Below, piece after piece: positions 37,566 through 47,197 of a stretch of DNA of 64,000 nucleotides. Both the position numbers and the translations under genes were made by a program. A model generated the notes under the pieces. That model was not told the DNA's origin, did not search any database, and was given only the letters and a program-made list of their open reading frames with translations. Position 1 is the stretch's first letter, and every line of letters begins with the position of its first letter. The stretch is taken from contig NZ_CP047656.1 of the NCBI RefSeq assembly GCF_009906955.1, positions 1,877,501 through 1,941,500 of the forward strand. Direction: 5' to 3'. This stretch comes from Paraglaciecola mesophila (GTDB lineage: Bacteria; Pseudomonadota; Gammaproteobacteria; Enterobacterales; Alteromonadaceae).

Positions 37566-38750
37566 TTATAACGTTATTTTTGCCGTTAAGCGATAGATAT
37601 TCTGATCGTAATCAATGACATCTCTATTACTGTCTCGTTCGCTGTAGGTATAACCCAAGTTAAAGGTCAACCAACGTCTAAATTCATAAACAACGGCAAA
37701 ACGCAGATCTTTTATATCGTCACTACGACCACTGCCTTCATAATCACTGGTACCGAAGCCGATACCGGCTTCAGTGCGCAGGCGTTGTAACCATTCATGA
37801 CGCCAAAGAACAGACACATCTTTATTACGAATAAAGTTACCGTCACCATTGGTTTCACGCGCTTGGTTTTTGGTATCAAGAATGAATGTAGCGCGCTCAA
37901 GCGGCTCCCACACAACCCCAGCTTGCCATTTGACCCCAGAGAAATTCTCGCGGCCCGCAGCGTCAAAATCTTTGTCCTGATAACCTATTTTGGCATATCC
38001 AGACGTTGATGCAGTGGACTGCCATTGAGCACCCACTAAATAAGCGGTTTCAATACTATCAAAACTCGTTGCCTCTGAAATAGCAAACGCGTATTCAACA
38101 TCAGTAATCGTGGTTTCAAACAGTAAGTCAGTAGCTGCGCCGATGTTATAATAGAAAGTGCCGCCAACGGTAGTCTTAGTACGATCACGAACTAAGTACT
38201 CTTCGGTACCAAGCTTATAATCTTTATCCCTAAAATTGAGATTTAAATCTAACCGCGCTTGGGCACTCAATGCACCATATGAGTAAGTAAAATCAACTTC
38301 GCTTTCTTTAAACTCGTCTGGTGAATCTAGCTCACTACCGCGACCAATAGAGAAGCTTTCACCTCGATCATCATGACCATCTTCAAAATTAATACTCGTG
38401 TTGACACGGTGACGACTGTTCAGCTCGTAATCGAGTGAGGCGAACAATAAATGATCTGTATAATCATCGGCGGAACTTGAAAAATAATCCCCCCGAGAAA
38501 GCTGATAACCCAAGCGTAAGCTGTTCAAGCCAAAGTTATTCACTAGGGTAAATCTGGGAACAATCGTGCTAAACCAGCTGTCTATTCCTTCATCGTTAGA
38601 GCGTGTAACGTTATCATTAAAACCCACCGTTGTGGTTAAGGTGGGTACTAATTCAAATGCCCCGAGGTCTATTCCGACTTCTTCTTGCGCAAATGAAGAA
38701 GTACATACACATGCCATTCCTATAGCGCTTGCTAATTTAGTCTTACTCAT
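37566..38750 (-). CDS. Outer-membrane beta-barrel protein of EPS export operon (VpsM/EpsL-like)
   Basis: 394 residues, signal peptide cut after SFA at about 21. The mature part is a series of amphipathic strands with aromatic ends (TVGFNDNVTRSND, LRLGYQLSRGDYF, RWLTFNLGYTYSERD, LTAKITL at the C-terminus), the pattern of an outer-membrane barrel with about 16-18 strands. The VGFNDN motif after the N-terminus is common in barrels of exosortase-associated EPS clusters. First gene of the operon of five; its promoter must lie in 38751-39300. Confidence 0.82.
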   Translation of the reverse strand: MSKTKLASAIGMACVCTSSFAQEEVGIDLGAFELVPTLTTTVGFNDNVTRSNDEGIDSWFSTIVPRFTLVNNFGLNSLRLGYQLSRGDYFSSSADDYTDHLLFASLDYELNSRHRVNTSINFEDGHDDRGESFSIGRGSELDSPDEFKESEVDFTYSYGALSAQARLDLNLNFRDKDYKLGTEEYLVRDRTKTTVGGTFYYNIGAATDLLFETTITDVEYAFAISEATSFDSIETAYLVGAQWQSTASTSGYAKIGYQDKDFDAAGRENFSGVKWQAGVVWEPLERATFILDTKNQARETNGDGNFIRNKDVSVLWRHEWLQRLRTEAGIGFGTSDYEGSGRSDDIKDLRFAVVYEFRRWLTFNLGYTYSERDSNRDVIDYDQNIYRLTAKITL

Positions 38751-38915
38751 TCAATCATCTCTTTCTTTAAATTTAAAATATGATCTTAATTAAACTAAGT
38801 GTATCAATTATCTAATGAAATTAGCGCAATGTAATCAACTATAAGTGAAAAATATTACGATTAGCCTATCAAAACACACGTTGTAAAAATCAGCTGAGGC
38901 TGTCAGTAAGCGAAT

Positions 38916-38940
38916 TCTATGCCATTAAGCGAGGCATAGA
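38916..38940. repeat. Inverted repeat, 8-bp arms
   Basis: TCTATGCC (38916-38923) and GGCATAGA (38933-38940), 9-base spacer. Suits a dimeric regulator upstream of the export operon. Confidence 0.5.
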
Positions 38941-39300
38941 CCGCGATAAGTTATTTTAACAAGGCAGATGTGCTGCGCATACTAAACAAAGATAGCGCCA
39001 TGTAAAGCGTGTAAGTATTGCACAAGGTGTCAGACAAAGTTTCATTTTCCTCTTTCATTATTATATTACCGCTTCAAACTGAATCCATCGAATGAGGAAT
39101 CTGACGCAGCATCGCGCCAATCGTTAAACAAGCCTTTGTCATTTTTCCACTTAAACGGCGACTAAGGCGACCCTATCTCATCTAGTTACCCTTGGGTTTT
39201 AATCCTCAAATCAAGACCTAGCACCATTTTTACATTCAATTACGAATCAATGAAACCTATCAAAAAAATATGGCCTCATACTTGCTTTAGCTGAATTATC

Positions 39301-39325
39301 CATTTGACTAAATATCAGTCAAATG
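39301..39325. repeat. Inverted repeat, 9-bp arms
   Basis: CATTTGACT (39301-39309) and AGTCAAATG (39317-39325) with a 7-base spacer; perfect arms. Candidate operator about 110 bases before the wcaJ-like promoter. Confidence 0.55.
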
Positions 39326-39433
39326 ACCCGAATATCTGAAAGTACTAAACAAAAACATTCAGAATTGTAGGAATAATGCGCTGAATGTCATAAAAAAAAC
39401 AAAAATATGTCGTAATTATACAACAGCATCACG

Positions 39434-39442
39434 TGGTATAAT
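39434..39442 (+). promoter_or_regulatory. Extended -10 promoter for the wcaJ-like gene
   Basis: TGGTATAAT: a perfect TATAAT with TG one base upstream. No good -35 is present, as is common for extended -10 promoters. It gives a leader of about 200 bases. Confidence 0.6.
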
Positions 39443-39646
39443 CTGCGCAGTCCGTAATAGGCAGACTTTAGTATCCACTCAAGATATTGAAGTTAAATGG
39501 AATTTTTTAAGTTTATAACCTTTTGGATGTTGGAAATTAGCGACATGTTAGCGTCGCAAAATAAAGACACCGCTTAATATTGAAATACACTCTATTAAGC
39601 GATATGAACTTAATCAGTTGTACATCACTTTAATGGTAGAGACATC

Positions 39647-41056
39647 ATGCATAACAAGAGCCCTGGGGGCATAATTCAGAGTAACCAAAGTAGTTTTTCT
39701 ACACTTTATCGTTTAGTCGATATGGTTATTATCACCTTGGTGTATTTCCTTGTGCTGCTATACCAAGGGCTATCCATCAATTCGTCTGATTTATTACTGC
39801 TTTTTGTAAGCATTATTTCTTACATGTTATGTGCTGAAGCGGTAGACCTATATCGCTCTTGGCGAACGGCCCCTAATACTATGATGATCAAATGGGCTAT
39901 GATCGCTTGGGGAATTTCCTCACTTGTTACGACTACTTACGCCTTTATTTTTCCTGATAGTATTGCTGCATCAAATTTTGTTGTATTGAGTTGGTTGGTG
40001 TTGTGCGCCCCTACCCTAGTAAGTTGGCGTGTTGCCTTTCGTGAAATATTATTTAGACACCGCAAGAAAGGCCATAACACCCGTAAAGCAATCGTTATCG
40101 GTGCTACTCAGTCTGGTTATAACCTAGCAACACAAATCATGGAAAATGACCAATTAGGCATCATTTTCAAAGGTATGTACGACGATCGAGCTCCTGCACG
40201 TATTCCTCACGAAATTCAACATCAAGTCATGGGCAGTATTGAAGAAGCAGTCAAACTGGCCAAAAAAGGTGAGATTGATTATATCTATATCGCCATGCCC
40301 ATGAGCGCAGAAAAGCGCATCATGCAAATTCTTAATTTATGCAGTGACTCAACTGCAACGGTTTACATTATTCCTAATTTCTTCATGTATAACCTGCTTA
40401 ATGCCCGCTGGCAGAGTGTTGGCTCAATTCAAACGTTGAGCGTATTCGATACGCCCTTCCAAGGTGCAGGTGATGTCACGAAACGCCTCGAGGATATTGT
40501 GGTCTCTTCTATCATTTTAACCCTGATTGCGATCCCTATGTTGTTCATTGCGATCGCGGTTAAATTAACCTCTAAGGGCCCTGTTATCTTCAAACAAAAT
40601 CGTTACGGTCTGGATGGTAAGAAAATCAAAGTCTATAAGTTTCGCTCCATGACAGTGCAAGACAATGGCGATAAGGTTCAACAAGCGACCAAAAATGATG
40701 CACGTATTACTCCGTTGGGCGCGTTTTTACGCAAGACATCATTAGACGAACTACCTCAGTTTATTAACGTATTGCAAGGCCGCATGTCAGTTGTTGGCCC
40801 GCGCCCTCATGCGGTGGCTCATAATGAGGAGTACCGTAAACTCATTGAAGGCTATATGTTGCGTCATAAGGTACGCCCTGGCATTACCGGTTGGGCGCAA
40901 ATTAATGGCTTTCGCGGTGAAACCGAAACCATCAATAAGATGATCAAACGGGTGGAATACGATTTAGATTATATTCATCGCTGGTCAGTGTGGATGGATA
41001 TTCGCATTATCTTAGCCACAGTCACCCGTGGTTTTATCAATAAAAATGCGTACTAG
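39647..41056 (+). CDS. wcaJ: Undecaprenyl-phosphate glucose phosphotransferase (WcaJ-like)
   Basis: 469 residues. Starts the repeat unit by moving a sugar-1-phosphate, usually glucose, to undecaprenyl phosphate. N-terminal half has four to five membrane segments and a CoA-binding-like domain (AIVIGATQSGYNLA, about 145-158). The C-terminal Bac_transf domain carries KVYKFRSM (about 330), KTSLDELPQ (about 364), MSVVGPRPH (about 380-388) and RPGITGWAQINGFRGE (about 410-425). It stands alone, opposite the export operon, and is followed by a bidirectional terminator. Confidence 0.9.
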   Translation: MHNKSPGGIIQSNQSSFSTLYRLVDMVIITLVYFLVLLYQGLSINSSDLLLLFVSIISYMLCAEAVDLYRSWRTAPNTMMIKWAMIAWGISSLVTTTYAFIFPDSIAASNFVVLSWLVLCAPTLVSWRVAFREILFRHRKKGHNTRKAIVIGATQSGYNLATQIMENDQLGIIFKGMYDDRAPARIPHEIQHQVMGSIEEAVKLAKKGEIDYIYIAMPMSAEKRIMQILNLCSDSTATVYIIPNFFMYNLLNARWQSVGSIQTLSVFDTPFQGAGDVTKRLEDIVVSSIILTLIAIPMLFIAIAVKLTSKGPVIFKQNRYGLDGKKIKVYKFRSMTVQDNGDKVQQATKNDARITPLGAFLRKTSLDELPQFINVLQGRMSVVGPRPHAVAHNEEYRKLIEGYMLRHKVRPGITGWAQINGFRGETETINKMIKRVEYDLDYIHRWSVWMDIRIILATVTRGFINKNAY

Positions 41057-41076
41057 TTAATACCAATAAAAAATGA

Positions 41077-41104
41077 AACGCCGAGCAATTGCTCGGCGTT
41101 TTTG
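41077..41104. terminator. Bidirectional terminator between wcaJ-like and GH8 genes
   Basis: A 24-base perfect palindrome (AACGCCGAGCAA and complement) followed by T's on the plus strand and by a T-rich stretch on the minus strand. Sits between convergent genes. Confidence 0.92.
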
Positions 41105-41121
41105 TATTAACCGTTTGCCGA

Positions 41122-43854
41122 TCACTGAGCTTCGTTTGGCTTATAAATCTTAAATTCACCACCTGCATGCAGCAATCCAAACATGTGTAAAAGACCATCG
41201 TAATAGCGATACATTCCGGTTGGTGCATCCTGTTGCCAGAGGTAGTTAAGCATTTCGGTGGAGAACGGGTTATCACTTATCGTTGCCCCCACAGCGTTCA
41301 TAGCGGTGCGCCCGTGACTGCGATAATCAATATTTGGCTCTCGTGTACCGTCTACTTCATACACGGCAATAAAATCACCATACTGGACGATTTCGTTTTC
41401 AAAGAAGCTGACTTGCTGCTCAACTAATCCCTTTAATTGAGGTGACTGACTAACCCAATGATAATCCATGGCCATATTACCCATTACGCGAAATGAGTCA
41501 TAAGCGCTCTTATGGCTATCGGGATTAAAACTAGTTGGCTGTGGCAGGCCTTCATGGCTTGCATAATCACTGAATAAGCCTGTTTGTGGATGAGCCGCTT
41601 TTGATAAGTACTGACGACTAATTTCTGCGGTTTCATGCCAATAGTCGTTATTTTCATCTGCCCACAATGCCCACATCTCGTAAAAGGCAGGTAAGTGATA
41701 GGAAGGATCAGAAAAACTCTCGACATTGGTGGTCGTTACAAATTCCACCTGTTGATAAACAGGGTGCATCATAAGACGTGTACTGCTGTTGTCAGATTTA
41801 GTGAAAATCATGTCATGCAATATATCATTCGCTTCTTGCTGATAATCAAAGATACCCTCTGCACTGCCCCAGCGGTTATTGGCAAGAAACAAGGCCATTG
41901 CAAAGTACTCTTCGCCATCTGGCGCGGGGTTAGTGTCGATTGCGTTATAGGGCGCATTTGCACTTAAGCGCCACGCAAAGAAGTCTTTGCTATTGCCTGA
42001 TTTATTCTGCATCTTCGCCTTTGTAAAGCGCCAAAGTTTGTCAAAGGTTTCTTGATCGTCCATCATCACTGAAATCATCATGCCGTAGGACATGCCTTCA
42101 GACCGAATGTCGTTTGAGTCGATTGCTTTGATGAACGCCATATCGTCGCCAACACCATAAAGTACCGTTGTATCTGATAGTTCAGGTACAGGTTCACTCG
42201 GTGCCTCGCCGGAAATCACCACATTATCTATTTGAATATCGCCGTCAACGGTAGGTAATTTGTTGTTTGCAACAAACTGCACTCCAATCCCCCGCAATTG
42301 ACTGAAATCGAAACTATCACTGATGTAACCAAACTCAGTATTGGCACTGACATCACTAAAATTCAACGTGATAAATTCGTCGCCAGTGAACCCCGCTACC
42401 GTGGTGTAGCCCAAGTAGGCAGGTTGATAATTTGCATCCTCTAAGAATAGCTGTACGACCATATTGCCGTCTTCGATATAACGTTGCGGAATACTGATAT
42501 CAATGCTGAGATCCCGCCCTTGAGTGATATCAATGCCGGGAAATTGCTGGTATTTAACCGTGAACGCATCACTGCTATCTTGCCAATTCGGACTAACCAT
42601 CAATACATTATTCGTTGGCGCTTCGTCTGCATCCACATTCCCGAGTGCCAGCGTTGGCGCAATTGCACTGCCGTTGTCTGCGCTCGCACTCCACTGAGCA
42701 ATACCATTATCAAACGTATCGATAAAGCTAGGGAGACTACTTTCATCACCGCCCTTAACAGGTTGGTAAATACTCACCTCGCCCACAGTGATATTGCCGT
42801 TGACCGCAGGGCTTTTACCGTTTGCCAGAAACTGATAGCCGATCGTACTTATTTGGCTAAAGTCGAAGCCTTCTGACAAATAGCCAAAATTTGTGTTCGG
42901 CCCTAGCCCCTGAATGAAGATACTAGTTTGCGTGGCCTGCGTTAATGTACGATAAGCGAAAAAGCCAATCCCTCCCGATGTGTCTTGAATGAACATTTGC
43001 ACAGCCATAGCGCCGTCGTCAACGTAGGCTTGCTCTACCGCCATGGTATATTCAACATCCACGCCTTGTGTGGCATCAATCGGCTCAAACGGACTGGAAA
43101 GCACCGCCAATGCATCACCACCATCTTGCCATGCAGGTGTGATGACCAACTCACTGGCTTGCTGAGTGAGTTGCGCGCCGACTTGGCTGCCATTATCGGC
43201 GTACCATTGCCAGTTTTCAGTATCTTGCTCAAAATCCGCATGATAGATTTGCTCGCCTTTACTTGGCGCTTGGCCTGCTTGGTCAGGGACCAATTCAAAT
43301 AATTGCTGATAGGTCGCGTTAATTTTCGCTGACACTTGCTCTTGGGTGGCCAAGCCTCGCTCTACAAAATAGTTTTTATACTCCCCTGTGTGATAGGCAG
43401 ATTCTGGTGAGAATTGGCTACTGATATCTTGACCCGTTTGTTGGTAGTCAATATTCCAGCTTAGATCTTGTTCATTGAAGCGTGCTCTACGATTTTGTAC
43501 CAATACAAACGGCTGTGACAGCTCAAGTACACTATTGGCAGGGATCATATCAATATGCATATCAGCCGAATCAACCACGGAGTTCGGGTTACTCGATGCC
43601 ACATTTACCTGTATGTCTTGCACTCTATCCGCATCGTTTTTTAAAAAAACGGCAAACTCATATCGATAGTCACTGCGCCCTACGCGTGTTTTGCTTTTTA
43701 GTGAGAGGCGATCAACACTGACATCTGCATATGTTGGCATACTGAATGCGCTTACCAGCAATGTGCCTAATGCCAAAGCGATACTTTTTTGCAAGGTTGC
43801 CGACTTTGTCACAAACCCGCAATTCAACTTATTTTTAAGGACCGAACTAATCAT
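41122..43854 (-). CDS. Secreted GH8 glycosidase with two carbohydrate-binding-like domains
   Basis: 910 residues. Signal region about 1-44 (cut after TYA). Residues 45-165 form an Ig-like part; 185-355 and 370-540 are two homologous beta-sandwich units (both with AxxDNGS, xxFGYxSxxFDFSQ, then Gly-x-Gln-Phe and Ala-Asn). The GH8 domain (about 550-905) resembles reducing-end xylose-releasing oligoxylanases: NDIRSEGMSYGMM with E586 as likely acid, AYDSFRVMGNMAMDY with D786 as likely base. Probably trims or degrades a xylan- or EPS-type polymer outside the cell. Its ATG overlaps the stop of the upstream PEP-CTERM-like gene by 4 bases. Confidence 0.82.
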   Translation of the reverse strand: MISSVLKNKLNCGFVTKSATLQKSIALALGTLLVSAFSMPTYADVSVDRLSLKSKTRVGRSDYRYEFAVFLKNDADRVQDIQVNVASSNPNSVVDSADMHIDMIPANSVLELSQPFVLVQNRRARFNEQDLSWNIDYQQTGQDISSQFSPESAYHTGEYKNYFVERGLATQEQVSAKINATYQQLFELVPDQAGQAPSKGEQIYHADFEQDTENWQWYADNGSQVGAQLTQQASELVITPAWQDGGDALAVLSSPFEPIDATQGVDVEYTMAVEQAYVDDGAMAVQMFIQDTSGGIGFFAYRTLTQATQTSIFIQGLGPNTNFGYLSEGFDFSQISTIGYQFLANGKSPAVNGNITVGEVSIYQPVKGGDESSLPSFIDTFDNGIAQWSASADNGSAIAPTLALGNVDADEAPTNNVLMVSPNWQDSSDAFTVKYQQFPGIDITQGRDLSIDISIPQRYIEDGNMVVQLFLEDANYQPAYLGYTTVAGFTGDEFITLNFSDVSANTEFGYISDSFDFSQLRGIGVQFVANNKLPTVDGDIQIDNVVISGEAPSEPVPELSDTTVLYGVGDDMAFIKAIDSNDIRSEGMSYGMMISVMMDDQETFDKLWRFTKAKMQNKSGNSKDFFAWRLSANAPYNAIDTNPAPDGEEYFAMALFLANNRWGSAEGIFDYQQEANDILHDMIFTKSDNSSTRLMMHPVYQQVEFVTTTNVESFSDPSYHLPAFYEMWALWADENNDYWHETAEISRQYLSKAAHPQTGLFSDYASHEGLPQPTSFNPDSHKSAYDSFRVMGNMAMDYHWVSQSPQLKGLVEQQVSFFENEIVQYGDFIAVYEVDGTREPNIDYRSHGRTAMNAVGATISDNPFSTEMLNYLWQQDAPTGMYRYYDGLLHMFGLLHAGGEFKIYKPNEAQ

Positions 43855-44444
43855 GCTGCGACTCCACTGGTTGTATTGCTTGGGCGCTGATTGGGGAATA
43901 ACGCGGAATGAAAAAAGCGTGTGTTACGCCGAGAAATCATGCCTATCAAACTGATCAACGCGATGAAAAACAAAGCATTCGCCGGTGCGCTTACTGATTG
44001 GGTGAAACCTAGCTGATACTCCCCCGCACTTGTTACCTCAAACGTATTTGCATCATAGGTTTCAAAGCGCTGCATACTCGTGATGACATCGGTATCCCCC
44101 AGCCAATCGAACACTACAGATAGGCCATTTAATGTATCTCCTGCTTGCAAAGGTGCGACTAGGGCAAGTGCATCGGCGAATCCATCTTCTTGTACACCGA
44201 ATAAGTCTTCTGGCGGGGCAACAAAGACATCCCAATCAGCTGGGCTGGAAAACAACGATAGGTTGTCGAACAGACCGTACTGGAAATACACCATCAGACC
44301 ATCAACGGCACCTTGCGTATCATTGTAAATTTGGTAATCGGCTTGGTATTGCTGATCACTCAGCTTGGTCACTTGCGTATGAATAAGCAGTGCATTGGCG
44401 TTCATGCTACTGACGAGCAATGTTAAATAGAGTATGACTTTCAT
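43851..44444 (-). CDS. Secreted protein with PEP-CTERM-like tail and C-terminal extension
   Basis: 197 residues. Signal peptide about 1-18 (cut after ANA). The body is beta-rich with no named family (YQIYNDTQGAVDGLMVYF). Near the C-terminus VSAPANALFF, a hydrophobic stretch and SRRNTR resemble a PEP-CTERM segment with the core Pro-Glu-Pro lost; about 24 residues follow, which is unusual. Translationally coupled to the GH8 gene (ATGA), so the two act together. A 9-bp inverted repeat lies in its leader (44459-44498). Confidence 0.65.
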   Translation of the reverse strand: MKVILYLTLLVSSMNANALLIHTQVTKLSDQQYQADYQIYNDTQGAVDGLMVYFQYGLFDNLSLFSSPADWDVFVAPPEDLFGVQEDGFADALALVAPLQAGDTLNGLSVVFDWLGDTDVITSMQRFETYDANTFEVTSAGEYQLGFTQSVSAPANALFFIALISLIGMISRRNTRFFHSALFPNQRPSNTTSGVAA

Positions 44445-44458
44445 GTGTTTCCTCTTTA

Positions 44459-44498
44459 TATATCGCCTATTGCCTCAACCGTTTGCACTGGCGATATA
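44459..44498 (-). repeat. Inverted repeat in leader of PEP-CTERM-like gene
   Basis: 9-bp perfect arms at 44459-44467 and 44490-44498, just upstream of the RBS AGAGGAAA. Either an operator or a hairpin limiting translation. Confidence 0.5.
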
Positions 44499-44716
44499 GG
44501 TTGGTTTCATATTTATCGTTGTTCATTTGGTTATGCATAAGAGAGGGCGAACAGTAGTCCTGAATGGCAGCACGTTGTCTTTCTCACCCATCTTATAGTC
44601 ATTTAGACTACACAAAGCGCAAGCGACATTTAACACAAACTTTACATTTAAACCGTTTTCGTAAGAGGGAAATAAAACTGCGTAAAAACTCAACGACCCC
44701 AGTCGTGCGTTATTCA

Positions 44717-44752
44717 TAAAAAAAGCCGAGACACATCATAGATATGCTCGGC
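44717..44752 (-). terminator. Terminator after ahpF
   Basis: On the minus strand GCCGAG pairs with CTCGGC over a 16-base loop, followed by seven T's. Confidence 0.8.
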
Positions 44753-44788
44753 AAAGGGTGTCACACAATGAATTGTTTTCGCTGCGCT

Positions 44789-46381
44789 TTAGGCGGCTTT
44801 CTCGCTGTCATTTGCGCTTTCAACTGACGGCGCACGTAATAAGTAATCAAACGCGCCTAGGGCTGCATTTGCTCCATCGCCCATGGCAATGATGATTTGC
44901 TTATAGGGGGCGGTAGTGACGTCTCCTGCGGCAAATACGCCTTCAATTGAAGTTTCACCGCGTTGGCCGACTTCTATTTCACCACGTGGGGTTAACGCTA
45001 TATCACCTTTTAACCACTCACTATTAGGCACCAAACCAATTTGAACAAAGATACCTGCCAACTCAACATGTTTGCTTTCTTGGCTTACGCGGTCTTGATA
45101 GGTTAAGCCTGTTACGCGCTTTCCATCGCCAAGCACTTCTGTGGTCATGGCATTAAGAATAATGTCGATATTCTTGGCTGCTTTGGCTTTACGTTGCAAA
45201 ACTTCATCTGCACGCAACTTAGTATCAAACTCAAGAACGGTGACGTGTTCAACGATATTCGCTAAATCTAGCGCGGCCTCTATACCTGAGTTACCGCCTC
45301 CGATTACCGCCACTCGCTTGCCTTTAAATAACGGCCCGTCACAGTGTGGGCAATAGGCGACACCTGCACCACGATATTGCTGCTCTCCTGGTACATTCAT
45401 TTCACGCCATCTTGCACCCGTGGCTAGCATCACTGTTTTGCTGGATAACATCGCGCCATTTTCTAGTTCGATATTGATCAAACCGTCTTTTGATAACTTC
45501 ACCGCTTTGTTGTTATCCATGATGTCCACGTTGTAATCTTTGACGTGCTGCTCAAGTCCGGTAACTAGCTTTGGACCTTCGGTGGCTTTCACTGAAATAA
45601 AGTTTTCAATGGCCATGGTATCCGTCACTTGACCGCCAAACTTTTCAGCCACAATGCCGGTGCGAATACCTTTACGTGCAGCATAAATAGCCGCTGCAGC
45701 GCCAGCTGGCCCGCCACCGACAATGAGCATGTCGTAAGGGTCTTTATCATTTAATGACTCTGCTTGCTTTGCGTCAGCGTGCGGGTCAATTTTGCTTAGA
45801 ATTTTGTCTATGGTTACTGCACCTTGGGTGAACAGTTCGCCATTTAAGTACACACTCGGGACCGACATAATATTGCGTTCATTAACTTCGTCTTGAAATA
45901 ACGAACCATCGATCATGGTGTTGGTAATATTCGGGTTAATAACAGACAACACGTTTAATGCTTGCACTACCCCTGTGCATGTCTGACAGCTCAACGAAAC
46001 GTATGTCTCAAATTGATAAGAACCAGAGAGCGCCTTAATTTCGGTCACTTGCTCTTCGCTGATTTTTACCGGGTGACCACCACTATTTAACAGAGCCAAT
46101 ACTAACGAGGTGAACTCGTGTCCCATTGGTACCCCTGCAAAGGTAATGGAGGTATTGTTTTTAACAGAAACGACTTCCATCGATGGTTTTCGAACATCAT
46201 TTTTGCTCTGCGCTACCACCTTGACTAAGGGTGATAATTCAGCAATGTCATTGGCAAGGTCGCTTATTTCTGCTGATTTTTTTGCTTGATGTTGCTCATC
46301 AACAGCGATACGTAACTCCACTTGTGAAGTGAGGTTTTCTAAATAGGTGGCCAATTGGCCTTTTAATTTTGCGTCTAACAT
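44789..46381 (-). CDS. ahpF: Alkyl hydroperoxide reductase subunit F
   Basis: 530 residues. NAD(P)H-dependent flavoprotein that reduces AhpC. N-terminal tandem thioredoxin-fold domain with C132-Q-T-C135, then FAD site [10 protein letters not shown] (about 218), redox centre C344-P-H-C347, and NAD site [12 protein letters not shown] (about 360). RBS AGGAG before ATG. Lies 96 bases after ahpC; the gap has a GC-rich inverted repeat (46429-46456). Confidence 0.96.
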   Translation of the reverse strand: MLDAKLKGQLATYLENLTSQVELRIAVDEQHQAKKSAEISDLANDIAELSPLVKVVAQSKNDVRKPSMEVVSVKNNTSITFAGVPMGHEFTSLVLALLNSGGHPVKISEEQVTEIKALSGSYQFETYVSLSCQTCTGVVQALNVLSVINPNITNTMIDGSLFQDEVNERNIMSVPSVYLNGELFTQGAVTIDKILSKIDPHADAKQAESLNDKDPYDMLIVGGGPAGAAAAIYAARKGIRTGIVAEKFGGQVTDTMAIENFISVKATEGPKLVTGLEQHVKDYNVDIMDNNKAVKLSKDGLINIELENGAMLSSKTVMLATGARWREMNVPGEQQYRGAGVAYCPHCDGPLFKGKRVAVIGGGNSGIEAALDLANIVEHVTVLEFDTKLRADEVLQRKAKAAKNIDIILNAMTTEVLGDGKRVTGLTYQDRVSQESKHVELAGIFVQIGLVPNSEWLKGDIALTPRGEIEVGQRGETSIEGVFAAGDVTTAPYKQIIIAMGDGANAALGAFDYLLRAPSVESANDSEKAA

Positions 46382-46428
46382 TTCTTACTCCTATAGACTG
46401 ATGATGGCGGTGTATACGCGGATAACGA

Positions 46429-46456
46429 GGGCGGGCTCGTAGATACTCACCCGCCC
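46429..46456 (-). repeat. GC-rich inverted repeat between ahpC and ahpF
   Basis: GGGCGGG and CCCGCCC separated by 14 bases, no T-run. May stabilise or partly attenuate the transcript so that AhpC exceeds AhpF. Confidence 0.5.
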
Positions 46457-46477
46457 CTGTTAAACACATATCGACTG

Positions 46478-47047
46478 TTAGATTTTGCCTACTAGGTCAA
46501 GTGAAGGAGTGAGTGTTTCTTCACCTGGCTGCCATGCTGCTGGACATACTTCACCGTCATGGTTGGCGACGTATTGCGCAGCTTGTACCTTACGAAGTAG
46601 CTCGCTTGCAGAACGACCGATACCTAGGTCATGTATCTCAGCAATTTTGATTTCACCTTCAGGGTTAACAACAAACGTACCGCGAAGCGCTAAGCCATCT
46701 TCTTCAATCATGACACCGAAGTTACGCGTGATTTGACCAGTAGGGTCGCCAATCATCGCGAATTCAATTTTGTTGATTGTGTCTGAGCTGCCATGCCACG
46801 CTTTGTGAGTGAAATGCGTGTCTGTAGATACTGAGTAAACCTCAACACCTAGCTCTTGCAATTTAGCGTAGTGGTCAGCTAAATCGCCTAACTCGGTCGG
46901 GCATACAAAGGTGAAATCGGCTGGGTAAAACATAAAGATTGCCCATTTACCCGCGATGTCTTTTTCAGACACGTCAACAAACTCACCGTTTTTAAACGCA
47001 GTTGCTTTAAAAGGTAAAATTTTGCTATTGATAAGAGATTGTGTCAT
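46478..47047 (-). CDS. ahpC: Alkyl hydroperoxide reductase subunit C (peroxiredoxin)
   Basis: 189 residues from the ATG at 47047, matching the start of E. coli AhpC (SLINxKI); an ATG five codons upstream is less likely. Peroxidatic C49 in FTFVCPTE and resolving C168 in EVCPA mark a typical 2-Cys peroxiredoxin; GDPTGQITRNFGV is conserved. Reduces H2O2 and organic peroxides in the cytoplasm with AhpF. An AT-rich region with dyads upstream may bind OxyR. Confidence 0.96.
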   Translation of the reverse strand: MTQSLINSKILPFKATAFKNGEFVDVSEKDIAGKWAIFMFYPADFTFVCPTELGDLADHYAKLQELGVEVYSVSTDTHFTHKAWHGSSDTINKIEFAMIGDPTGQITRNFGVMIEEDGLALRGTFVVNPEGEIKIAEIHDLGIGRSASELLRKVQAAQYVANHDGEVCPAAWQPGEETLTPSLDLVGKI

Positions 47048-47097
47048 TGAGATATTCCTCATTAAGTTAGTTTCGGTTGACTTCGAAATGAATAATA

Positions 47098-47160
47098 AGG
47101 ATGTGCGGGAAATAATTAAATTAATTAAAATCGATTATTGAAATCGTTTTTATTGATTAG
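47098..47160 (-). promoter_or_regulatory. AT-rich dyads upstream of ahpC, possible OxyR region
   Basis: CGATT and AATCG form a dyad over five bases near 47132-47146, and ATCAAT-N-CGAT follows; several half-sites repeat at about 10 bases. OxyR regulation of ahpC is known in many bacteria; the match to the E. coli consensus is weak. Confidence 0.3.
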
Positions 47161-47197
47161 GCTAAGATGAGGTGAATTTCTTGTGTGCTGAATAGCA

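Larger units (their letters stand above)
38751..39646. other. Divergent regulatory region between export operon and wcaJ-like gene
   Basis: Nearly 900 bases without a gene. Contains an 8-bp dyad (38916-38940), a 9-bp dyad (39301-39325) and an extended -10 promoter for the wcaJ-like gene (39434-39442). This is probably the main control region of the polysaccharide locus. Confidence 0.6.
44445..44788. other. Intergenic region with leader dyad and ahp terminator
   Basis: About 340 bases. Holds the leader of the PEP-CTERM-like gene with the dyad at 44459-44498 (arms TATATCGCC and GGCGATATA, 22 bases apart), and the ahpF terminator at 44717-44752. No gene seen. Confidence 0.55.

Noticed and set aside
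39385..39413. ATGTCAT and ATGTCGT 22 bases apart upstream of the wcaJ-like gene, looking like Pho half-sites
   Set aside because: The middle half-site and the one next to the promoter do not match, and the distance to TATAAT is off by about two bases.
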